From Aureococcus anophagefferens (lineage: Eukaryota; Sar; Pelagophyceae; Pelagomonadales; Pelagomonadaceae), in NCBI RefSeq assembly GCF_000186865.1, contig NW_008705570.1, positions 1,493,265-1,523,755 on the forward strand: a DNA stretch of 30,491 nucleotides. Reading direction: 5' to 3'. Positions 1 through 6,980 of this stretch are shown one piece after another. The first letter of the stretch is position 1. Every line of letters begins with the position of its first letter. The position numbers and the translations under genes are program-made. Below the pieces are notes generated by a model that did not search any database, was not told where the DNA came from, and worked only from the letters and a program-made list of their open reading frames with translations.

Positions 1-238
1 AGGAGGTCGTGCAAGACATTGGTGCGATGTGGGTTTGAGTTGGACGAGCGCGCTGGTGCCGAGAGTGTGCTTTGCAAATGCTTGCCCATTCTTGCCACGC
101 GAGAACAGAATTTGGAGCATCGTCAGTCCTTGAACCGTGGCGAGCCAGTCAGCGTTCGCCGGTCGATCCTTCTAGCCGACACAGCGCCGTCTCATGCGCG
201 TGCTTCTATAGCTAGGCAGACGTTGGCAAGTGTAGATC
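1..238. other. No supported gene
   Basis: I see no convincing coding signal in this stretch. Open frames exist on the plus strand but carry no recognisable domain and lack the strong G/C third-position bias of the other genes. The last part (about 239-264) is rich in C and T and ends in a CTGTAG-type acceptor, which suits the 3' end of an intron belonging to a gene that starts left of the window. Confidence 0.4.
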
Positions 239-442
239 ATGCCCCTCCCTTACCCCCTGCCTGTAGGCTCGTGCTTCCGCGGCGCGGAGGACGAGGTCTT
301 CCGAGTCGAGCGCGCCGGCGGATTTGAGCGCCGCCGCCGGCGGCGGCGCGGCCGGGCGACCGTGACGCGCAGCTCCGAGTCCGCTTCACGACGCCGGTCG
401 ACGAAGACTAACATCACGCCGGCGGCGGGGCGCATACCTTAA
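239..442 (+). CDS. Possible last exon of an upstream gene
   Basis: A short open frame of up to 67 codons follows a pyrimidine-rich tract and a CTGTAG acceptor-like site near 265. It is Arg-rich (a run of about seven Arg follows a GGFE stretch) and has no domain I recognise. Its TAA at 440-442 overlaps the TAA of the opposite-strand methyltransferase (439-441), the same tail-to-tail arrangement seen at 5874-5877. That layout is the main reason to list it. It could equally be a chance frame in GC-rich DNA. Confidence 0.2.
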   Translation: MPLPYPLPVGSCFRGAEDEVFRVERAGGFERRRRRRRGRATVTRSSESASRRRSTKTNITPAAGRIP

Positions 443-1419
443 GAATCGGGGAGCTTCACCACCACGGTCCCGGCGGGCTTGCCGTTGACGGTCGCCGCGA
501 GCGCGTGGACGACGGGGAAGCGGCGGAGGTCCGCGGTTGCGGCGAGGCCTATGACGTCGCCGGCCTCGACGAGGACCGGCTCGTCGAGGAGGCAGAGCAC
601 GGACCGCCATGACGTCGCCTCGGTCCAGCAGTCGATGGCGTCCTCGCCGTCGAGGACGATTTTGGGAGCGCAGAAGAAGCCCGTGAGCGTCGACGGCGCG
701 GCCACGGTCCAGGCGTGCTCGCGCGTCTGCTCCAGCCGGAGGTCGTTGGCGTCGATGCACTCCAGGAGCCGCCGGTCGCCGAGGAGCGTCGCGGGCGGCG
801 GCACCATGGGCAGGCGCACGTCGGACGAGCCGCCGTCGCCCGACGCCGGCAGCCGCAAATTCGCCGGCGCGACCCAGGTCTCGGCCCGCGCGGGCACGGA
901 CCAGGCGCCGGTCTTCGCGACCAAAGTCGCCGGGAGCTGCGCGAGCGTCGCCGCCATGCCCTCCTCGGACGCCAAATCCCCGACGATCTCGCTGACGACG
1001 ACGTCGGCGGGGCCCCCCAATACCGAGACGACGGTCGCCGCGACCTCGGACGAGTGGCCCGTGACGACCGTGACGACGTGTGACACGCCCGCGGCGTCGA
1101 CGGCCGCGCGCGCGCGGTCCGCCGCCGCCGGGCTCACCTCGCACGCGACGACGGCCGCGGCGCCGGCCTTCGCCGCGGCGACGGCGAGCAGCGCCTCCGG
1201 GCCCGTGCCGACGTCGAGCACGCGCTTCCCGGGCGCCGCGCGGGCGATGGCGCGCAGGTAGGCGCCCATGCGCACGGCGTCGTTCTTCAGGCTCGAGTAG
1301 ACGGCGTCGTCGAGGTCCTTGACGAAGACCGCCTTCTGCCGCCGGACGTCCTCCTCGATGGCCAGTCGTTCGCCCAGCGCGGCGTCGTCGAAGAGCGCCG
1401 CGGCCTCGAGCGCGGCCAT
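439..1419 (-). CDS. SAM-dependent methyltransferase, PRMT-like
   Basis: Encodes 326 residues. A class I Rossmann methyltransferase core is visible: motif I is VLDVGTGPEA (about 67-76), followed by the acidic strand end ACEVSP (about 92-97), where the Glu should bind the SAM ribose. The segment SEIVGDLASEE (about 143-153) sits where protein arginine methyltransferases carry their double-E loop. The C-terminal half is rich in beta-type sequence, as expected for a PRMT barrel. The likely reaction is methyl transfer from SAM to protein arginine, but the substrate cannot be read from sequence. No targeting peptide is seen, so cytosol or nucleus is likely. The start is the first ATG after a short divergent promoter shared with the glycosyltransferase gene. 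Another class I methyltransferase activity is possible. Confidence 0.75.
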   Translation of the reverse strand: MAALEAAALFDDAALGERLAIEEDVRRQKAVFVKDLDDAVYSSLKNDAVRMGAYLRAIARAAPGKRVLDVGTGPEALLAVAAAKAGAAAVVACEVSPAAADRARAAVDAAGVSHVVTVVTGHSSEVAATVVSVLGGPADVVVSEIVGDLASEEGMAATLAQLPATLVAKTGAWSVPARAETWVAPANLRLPASGDGGSSDVRLPMVPPPATLLGDRRLLECIDANDLRLEQTREHAWTVAAPSTLTGFFCAPKIVLDGEDAIDCWTEATSWRSVLCLLDEPVLVEAGDVIGLAATADLRRFPVVHALAATVNGKPAGTVVVKLPDS

Positions 1420-1565
1420 AGCGATTGGTTAGTAGTTGCGATTGGTTAGCAGCAGCGCTTAGGAGTGGAGAGCTAGGCTGTTGGATTGGCAAGCGCTCGA
1501 CGCTGTGCATGTTGCCTACAACACCTCCGTGTTGAAGAGCGCAATGGACCCCTGAAAAACATGAG
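1420..1565. promoter_or_regulatory. Divergent promoter with repeated CCAAT boxes
   Basis: This 146-bp gap separates the divergent start codons of the methyltransferase and glycosyltransferase genes. The 12-mer GCGATTGGTTAG occurs twice (1421-1432 and 1438-1449), and a third ATTGG lies at 1485-1489. ATTGG is CCAAT on the other strand, the classic NF-Y site. I see no clear TATA box. Shared control of the two genes is inference. Confidence 0.45.
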
Positions 1566-2969
1566 ATGAAAGCCTTGTTGTGGCTGCTCGTGCTCCGCGC
1601 CGCGCAGTGTCGCGGCCGCAGCGACGCGCCGCAGCGCGGCCATCGGCGGAGGAAGGGGCAGCCGTCCAGCTCGGCGGGGCAGCCGTCCGTGGGCGTCTGC
1701 TGGACGCGCAACGAGATCCGGCCCGGCGCGGACCCGCTGGAGCCCTGGCGCGAGCTGCGCGCGTCGGCGACGACGTTCCGCCACGCCCACCCGGACGTCG
1801 CGACCTGCCTCTTCACGTCCGCGGCGAAGCGCGACGCGGAGGCCGGCGTCGCCGCGCTCGATCTGAAATACGGCCCGCTCCACGGCGGCGAGGTGAAGGG
1901 GAAGCTCTTCACGCACGTGGTCGCGCAGGACGACCTGTCCGTGCTCAACGCCTACGCGGGCTTCGCGCGCGTCGCCAAGCGGCAGGACGACCTGCGGCGC
2001 TCCAAGGCCGTGCGCCTCGACAGTTTGTGGACCAAGTTCATGAGTCGTTTGATGCGCATCCACAACCTCGCGCGGAGCCCCTTCGACCTGACCCTGTTCG
2101 CCGACGACGACACGATCTGGTGCCCGTCCGGGGACCTGGCGGCGCGGCTCCGGGCCCTCGGGGACCCGGCCGCGGGCGCGCCGCGAGGGGCGGACTCGCC
2201 CCGGCCGGACGTGCGCTTCGTGCCGCAGGCGTCGGCCAAGGGCAACGTCGACGACGCGCGGGTCGAGGCGGAGCGGCTGCGGGAGACGGCGGCCTGCGCC
2301 CGCGCGCTCGGTGATGGCGCCTGGGTCTTCTGCTGGGACGCGGGCGCCGCCGCGCGCCGGGCGATCGCGGAAAACGAACCGCCGCCGACGGCGCGGCCGC
2401 GCTGCCCGTCGCTGTCCGCGGACCTGGCGACCCACAGCCAGCGGCTCCAGGGCGGCGCCATCTTCGCGCGCCGGTCGCCGCGCCTCGCCGTCTTCGCGCG
2501 CGACTGGATCGAGCGGTTTCTCCGGCTCTACGGCGACGAGCTCGAAAAAACTCCCGACGCCTACGGCGAGGGCCTCGGCAGCGACCAGCCGCCGCTCCGG
2601 CTCCTCGTCAAGGATCGCTGCGGCGCCGAGGCCGTCTACAACGGCTCGCGCTGGGACGTCGGCGCGCTGCCCGCGGCCTACAACGGGCGATTTTTGGTTT
2701 TGAGCATCCGCGACGGCGGCTTCGACGTGAAAACCACAACGTCGCGCGCCAAGCTCAAGGCGCCGAGCGCCTGGGCCGGCGCCGTCGCGGGCCCCGTGGA
2801 GATGCTCCACTCCCACGGCCACGCCAAGTGGCAGGAGCACCACCCGGGGCTGTTGCTCCAGACCGACGCCGTGTGTTCCGCGCTCAACGCGGACCTCGGC
2901 GTGCGGACGCTCCAGGACGGGGCGACGACGGGGAGCGTCCACGGCGTGTACGTCGGGGTGGGCAGGTAA
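1566..2969 (+). CDS. Secretory glycosyltransferase-like protein
   Basis: Encodes 467 residues. The start gives a short signal peptide or anchor (MKALLWLLVLRAAQC), so the protein should enter the ER/Golgi. The segment FDLTLFADDDTIWCPSGDL (about residues 174-192) has the look of a metal-binding DxD site after a hydrophobic strand, typical of GT-A nucleotide-sugar transferases; upstream, VRLDSLWTKFMSRLMRI resembles the helix preceding that site. A Cys/Trp-containing middle and a C-terminal part with HSHGHAKWQEHH complete it. Family rules suggest transfer of a sugar from a nucleotide sugar to a glycan or protein; donor and acceptor are unknown. It shares a divergent promoter with the methyltransferase gene and converges on the RING/LIM-like gene 121 bp downstream. 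I do not recognise a named family. Confidence 0.55.
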   Translation: MKALLWLLVLRAAQCRGRSDAPQRGHRRRKGQPSSSAGQPSVGVCWTRNEIRPGADPLEPWRELRASATTFRHAHPDVATCLFTSAAKRDAEAGVAALDLKYGPLHGGEVKGKLFTHVVAQDDLSVLNAYAGFARVAKRQDDLRRSKAVRLDSLWTKFMSRLMRIHNLARSPFDLTLFADDDTIWCPSGDLAARLRALGDPAAGAPRGADSPRPDVRFVPQASAKGNVDDARVEAERLRETAACARALGDGAWVFCWDAGAAARRAIAENEPPPTARPRCPSLSADLATHSQRLQGGAIFARRSPRLAVFARDWIERFLRLYGDELEKTPDAYGEGLGSDQPPLRLLVKDRCGAEAVYNGSRWDVGALPAAYNGRFLVLSIRDGGFDVKTTTSRAKLKAPSAWAGAVAGPVEMLHSHGHAKWQEHHPGLLLQTDAVCSALNADLGVRTLQDGATTGSVHGVYVGVGR

Positions 2970-3090
2970 ACGAGCATTCGCCTCAGCGCGCCGGGACGCC
3001 CTCCCCACTCCGCCGCGGTTCCGCGGAACCGCGCGCCCCCCCAAGAACTAGACCACGAATCGAAGGGTAAAGGGTGTCGGGGAATCAAAT

Positions 3091-3759
3091 TCACAGGCGC
3101 CGGGACTTGCGCGGGGGCGTGGTGACCTCGTCCCGGCAGACGGGCAGGGACGCGCCGTACTTCTCGCGGCCGAGGAGCCACTGGCGCGCGGTCGCGCGGA
3201 CCGTCTCGCTCCGCGCCTGCCGGATGAGGTTGCGCATCAGGGGCTCGTCCTGGGCGGCGAACTTGAGCTGGAGGTCGAGCTGGGCGCTGCGCACGTCGGC
3301 GCGCCGGCAGTCCGGGCACCGCGCGGCGAAGTACGCGCCCGCGGCCGCGACGTCGCGCGGCCGCACGAGGACGTCGTTCTCCTCGCCGTCGTCGCCGATG
3401 CCCGCGGCCGTCGCCGCGCAGACGACGTGGCCGCACTTGGCGACGACGGCGCCGTGGCGGCCGAGGCCGTCGGCGCCGGGCACGCGCGCGAGCTGCTCGC
3501 GGAAGCACGACGCGCAGCAGTTGCCGTCGGCGAGGAGGTCGCTGAGCGGGCACGCGTCGCCCGCGCGGCAGAGGTGGGCCGTGGCGTCGTAGAGCGGCAG
3601 CTCCGCGAGGGACCCGCCGCAGCAGGCGCAGGCCTCGTCGCTCTCGCGGAAGATGCAGTCCTTGCAGATCACGCCGCCGGCGTCGTGCAGGTAGTCGTGG
3701 CCCTCGTTCAGGCCGAGCGTCGACGCGCAGCACGCGCAGGTGAGGTTGCGGTTGACCAT
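3091..3759 (-). CDS. Cys-rich zinc-binding protein, RING/LIM-like
   Basis: Encodes 222 residues. Many paired cysteines suggest two zinc modules. The N-terminal one runs CACCASTL, then about 20 residues, then GGVICKDC and CACCGGSL, a spacing reminiscent of LIM or treble-clef fingers. The second runs CCASCFREQ, KCGHVVC and a late CPDC (about 93-160), which looks like an atypical RING with a long insertion before the last Cys pair. The C-terminal 60 residues are basic and helical, ending in a PRKSRRL-type tail that could act in nuclear import. A role as ubiquitin ligase or zinc scaffold is inference. No signal peptide or membrane segment is seen. The ATG is the first in frame. Confidence 0.6.
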   Translation of the reverse strand: MVNRNLTCACCASTLGLNEGHDYLHDAGGVICKDCIFRESDEACACCGGSLAELPLYDATAHLCRAGDACPLSDLLADGNCCASCFREQLARVPGADGLGRHGAVVAKCGHVVCAATAAGIGDDGEENDVLVRPRDVAAAGAYFAARCPDCRRADVRSAQLDLQLKFAAQDEPLMRNLIRQARSETVRATARQWLLGREKYGASLPVCRDEVTTPPRKSRRL

Positions 3760-4311
3760 GGGCGCTCAGGGCATGTCGGGGAGGGTGTGGGAGATGGTCG
3801 GGATGGGCGCGGAGGTGAACTGGTGCGTGTGCGTGCGCTCACCGTTCATGCTTCTCGACGATCATCAGTCGCACGTGTGCGATGCGGTGTCCCGCTTCAT
3901 CCGAACGGCAAGAACGTACTTGACGAGGATTTGGTTAGCAAACATCAGAGGCCGTCACCGGGGATTTTTTTACTTAGGAGGATGCGACGAGGCGGACGGG
4001 CTCGCACACGCGGGAAGCATGAGGTGGGTGGACGCGGCGCACAGGCGGCGAAGCCTCGCGCCGCCTCCGCCCACGCCCGGAGGCTCGGAGCGCCGTGTGG
4101 CCGAGAAAGGCCGGAGCGCGGCGCTGGAGTGCGGCCGGGAGGAGTGACACGCCCAGATACGTTTCACACCGACGACAAGCGCCACGGCAGAGCTCTGCCG
4201 TCGGGTCGCCCAACAGGCGCTTCAACACACTGCAACAAGCCTTCAAGCCACGAACCGAGCTCTCGATCGAGCGATACAGGCCGAAGCGCAGCCTCTCGCA
4301 TCATCGCAACG
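3760..4311. other. Divergent intergenic region, longest gene-free gap
   Basis: These 552 bp separate the divergent RING/LIM-like and helicase starts. They are less GC-rich than the coding DNA, with a T-rich patch around 3960-3975. No RNA gene, clear TATA box or repeat is recognised. The helicase frame stays open through this region, but the upstream translation has no lysine-rich helicase character, so I treat it as promoter and 5' untranslated sequence. Confidence 0.5.
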
Positions 4312-5877
4312 ATGGTCTCCGAAGAGAAAATAACCAAGAAACTCACGAAAAAGCTCGGCCGCGAGCCGACGGCCGACGAGGTCGCGAAGAAGATGAAGAA
4401 GATGCTGAAGAAGGCCGCGAAGAAGGCCGAGGCCGCGTCGCCGGCCAAGACGGAGAAGAAGCGCAAGGCCGAGGAGGCGCACCCTTCGAAAGACACCAAA
4501 AAGCCGAAGACGGACGCGGAGTCCTGGCGCGCCGCGCAGCGCGTCGCCGTGACGCCCGCCGCCGCGTCGGCCAAGTACGCGCCCGCGACGACGTGGGCGT
4601 CCGCGCGGTCGATGGTCGACGCCGAGCTCGTCGCGCTCTGCGAGGCCAAGGGCTGGCCCGGCCCGACGCCGATCCAGGCCCAGTGCTGGCCCATCCTCTG
4701 CGACGACCGCGACGTCGTCGCCGTCGCGGAGACGGGCTCGGGCAAGACCCTGGGCTTCGGCATGCCCGCGCTGTCGAAATTCAAGCAAGCGCTCGCGGGC
4801 CGGGGCAAGCGCCAGCCCGCGATGTTGGTCTTAGCCCCGACGCGCGAGCTCGCGAACCAGAGCTTCGAGGTGCTCCAGGAGTTCTGCGGGAAAGTCGGGG
4901 CGACCGCGGCCGTCGCGTACGGCGGCGTGCCGAAGCACGAGCAGAAGCGGGAGATCGCCAAGTGCGCGGCGCTCGTCGCGACGCCGGGCCGCCTCAACGA
5001 CTTCATCCAGGAGGGTTCCGTCGACCTGTCGAAGGTGTCTTTCTTCTGCCTCGACGAGGCGGACCGCATGCTCGACATGGGCTTTGTGCAGGAGGTGAAG
5101 AAGATCGCCGCGGCCTGCGCCAACCCGGAGAAGCTCACGGCCATGTTCAGCGCGACGTGGCCCACGGAGGTGCAGAACATCGCCTCCGAGTTCCTCAAGC
5201 CCGACTTCGTGCGCGTCAACGTCGGCGCGGAGCGCGGCGCGGACGAGGGCCCGGAGGCGAACAAGCGCATCGACCAATCCGTGATCGTCACGGAGGAGCG
5301 GTCGCGCGACGGCCGCCTGCTGGAGATCCTCAAGCAGCGCTACCAGTCGGGCACGTCGGCCAGCTACGCGACGGCGCGCCTCATCGTCTTCGGCCTCTAC
5401 AAGAAGGAGTGCGCGCGCCTCGAGACGTTCCTCAACTCGAAAAAGTGGAAGTGCGTCGCGATCCACGGCGACATGTCGCAGGCCGCGCGGAACCAGGCCT
5501 TCGAGGACTTCAAGAGCGGCGCCGTGCCGTTGCTCGTGGCGACGGACGTCGCGGCCCGCGGCCTCGACATCCCCAACGTCGAGCTCGTCGTCAACTTCTC
5601 GTTCCCTTTGACCATCGAGGACTACGTGCACCGCATCGGCCGCACGGGCCGCGCGGGCAAGACGGGCACGGCCATCACGCTCTTCCACGGCGAGGGCCAC
5701 GAGAAGGCCCTCGCCGGCGCGCTCCAGAACGTCCTCCGCGGCGCGGACATGCCCGTGCCCAAGGAGCTCCTCAAGTTCGGCTCCACGGTGAAGAAGAAGC
5801 AGGACAAGAACTACGGCGCCTTCGGGCCCAAGCGCGGCATGGAGGGCAAGACCGCGACGAAGATCACCTTCGACTAA
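4312..5877 (+). CDS. DEAD-box ATP-dependent RNA helicase, Dbp3/Dbp2 type
   Basis: Encodes 521 residues. A Lys/Ala-rich, nucleolar-type N-terminal extension (about 1-70) precedes a complete DEAD-box core: Q-motif region GWPGPTPIQAQCWP (about 113), Walker A AETGSGKT (about 140), PTRELANQ, TPGRL, DEAD box LDEADRMLDMGF (about 247), SATWP (about 280), then the second RecA domain with ATDVAARGLD (about 409) and HRIGRTGRAG (about 440). SATWP, rather than plain SAT, and the length fit the DDX5/Dbp2/Dbp3 branch; the basic N-terminus and short C-terminus favour Dbp3, which acts in 60S pre-rRNA processing. The ATG at 4312 is chosen because the lysine-rich domain begins there. Its stop overlaps the stop of the opposite-strand gene. 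Confidence 0.93.
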   Translation: MVSEEKITKKLTKKLGREPTADEVAKKMKKMLKKAAKKAEAASPAKTEKKRKAEEAHPSKDTKKPKTDAESWRAAQRVAVTPAAASAKYAPATTWASARSMVDAELVALCEAKGWPGPTPIQAQCWPILCDDRDVVAVAETGSGKTLGFGMPALSKFKQALAGRGKRQPAMLVLAPTRELANQSFEVLQEFCGKVGATAAVAYGGVPKHEQKREIAKCAALVATPGRLNDFIQEGSVDLSKVSFFCLDEADRMLDMGFVQEVKKIAAACANPEKLTAMFSATWPTEVQNIASEFLKPDFVRVNVGAERGADEGPEANKRIDQSVIVTEERSRDGRLLEILKQRYQSGTSASYATARLIVFGLYKKECARLETFLNSKKWKCVAIHGDMSQAARNQAFEDFKSGAVPLLVATDVAARGLDIPNVELVVNFSFPLTIEDYVHRIGRTGRAGKTGTAITLFHGEGHEKALAGALQNVLRGADMPVPKELLKFGSTVKKKQDKNYGAFGPKRGMEGKTATKITFD

Positions 5878-6833
5878 GATTTGAGCTTAGCCAGCTCGAA
5901 GGACTGCGCGCGGCGCCGGTTCGCGACGGCCTGGGGCAGGCCCGGCCGATTGGGCGGCTCGAGGAAGAGGAGCGCCGCGAGCGCGCGCCGGCGCGTCGCG
6001 TCGTCGTCCGCCGTCGCGAGGACCGCCTCCCAGGCCGCCGGGGAACGCGGCGCGACGGCGGCGGCCTCCGCGGCGGCGGCCGGTTTTCCGGTGGCCCCGA
6101 GGCAAAAAGCGAGCCAGCGCCGCGCCGGCGCGTCCTCGCCCGCGGCCTCCGGCAGCCGCTCGCCGGTCCAGGGCCAGGCCTCGCCGTCCAAGACGGCGGT
6201 CCCCGCGAACGAGAGGCCGTCGGCGGCCATCTCCAGCTTTGCCGCGCCGGCGGTGCCGTCCTCGGCGTACTCGCCGCGGAACGCGAGGCCGTCGGCGTCG
6301 CCGACGAGCGTCGCGCCGCCGTTGTAGGTCGCGCGGCCGGAGCCGTCGAACGCGAGCTCGCTTCCGTAGAACGACTCGACCCAGCGCGACCGCGGCCACG
6401 CCGCCGCCGCGAGGCCGTAGCGCGCGGGGCCGTCGACGAGCGCGCGCGCCGCGGCCGCCGCGGCCTCGGCGTCGCCGGCCTCCGAGGCCGCGAACGACGC
6501 GACGACGGCGCCGATCGCCGCGTCGTCGCCGACGAGCTCGCGCGCGACGGCTCCGACGGCGTCGTAGCCGTTCAGGCCCGTGTAGAAGCCCGGCGCGTCG
6601 AGCCGCTTCGCGTTGACGCCGGCGCTGCAGCGCGTGAGGCAGGGCGCCGCCGCGACGTCGAGTTGTGTGGTGTCGATGGTGTCGGCGATGACTTCGAGGC
6701 ACTCCAGCGCCTGCGGGCCGAAGCCGAAGCCGACGCGGCCGCAGCTGTTTATGTTCGTGCAGACGGCGAGTTTCGCTGGCGGCTCCAGCGCTGTTGCGAT
6801 AGCGCAGCAGAGCAGGACAATGGCATGTCGCAT
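5874..6833 (-). CDS. Secreted or plastid thioredoxin-like [2Fe-2S] protein candidate
   Basis: Encodes 319 residues. It starts with a signal peptide (MRHAIVLLCCAIATALE). Residues about 24-75 contain VCTNINSCGRVG, then a helix with ALECLEVI, then PCLTRCSAGVNAKR, the Cys pattern of thioredoxin-like ferredoxins that bind a [2Fe-2S] cluster. The rest has two parts: a middle with FYGSELAFDGSG and repeated Gly/Asp beta strands that resemble MORN-like or immunoglobulin-free beta repeats, and an Ala/Arg-rich C-terminus. Electron transfer or cluster sensing is inference from the Cys pattern. The leader could be the first part of a plastid presequence, but no clear ASAF-type motif is visible. The gene is divergent from the HTTM gene (147 bp) and overlaps the helicase stop by 4 bp. 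Confidence 0.6.
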   Translation of the reverse strand: MRHAIVLLCCAIATALEPPAKLAVCTNINSCGRVGFGFGPQALECLEVIADTIDTTQLDVAAAPCLTRCSAGVNAKRLDAPGFYTGLNGYDAVGAVARELVGDDAAIGAVVASFAASEAGDAEAAAAAARALVDGPARYGLAAAAWPRSRWVESFYGSELAFDGSGRATYNGGATLVGDADGLAFRGEYAEDGTAGAAKLEMAADGLSFAGTAVLDGEAWPWTGERLPEAAGEDAPARRWLAFCLGATGKPAAAAEAAAVAPRSPAAWEAVLATADDDATRRRALAALLFLEPPNRPGLPQAVANRRRAQSFELAKLKS

Positions 6834-6980
6834 CTGTAAGAGCGACTCACAGATCAGCGCAGCAAAAACAGGACGCCATCATGCCCGGTTCAACAAAGCT
6901 TCAAAGGCATGCTTCAGTGTAAAAATCGCTGATTTTGCGCTGCCCCGGGGCCCTTACACGCCGCGGGCAGCCTGGAAAGC

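Noticed and set aside
3427..4311. N-terminal extension of the helicase
   Set aside because: The frame is open but overlaps the RING/LIM-like gene and the promoter, and lacks any helicase-family character before the ATG at 4312.
4095..6839. A 914-codon plus-strand frame through the helicase and the opposite gene
   Set aside because: Arg/Gly-rich nonsense overlapping the clear DEAD-box frame; no motif.
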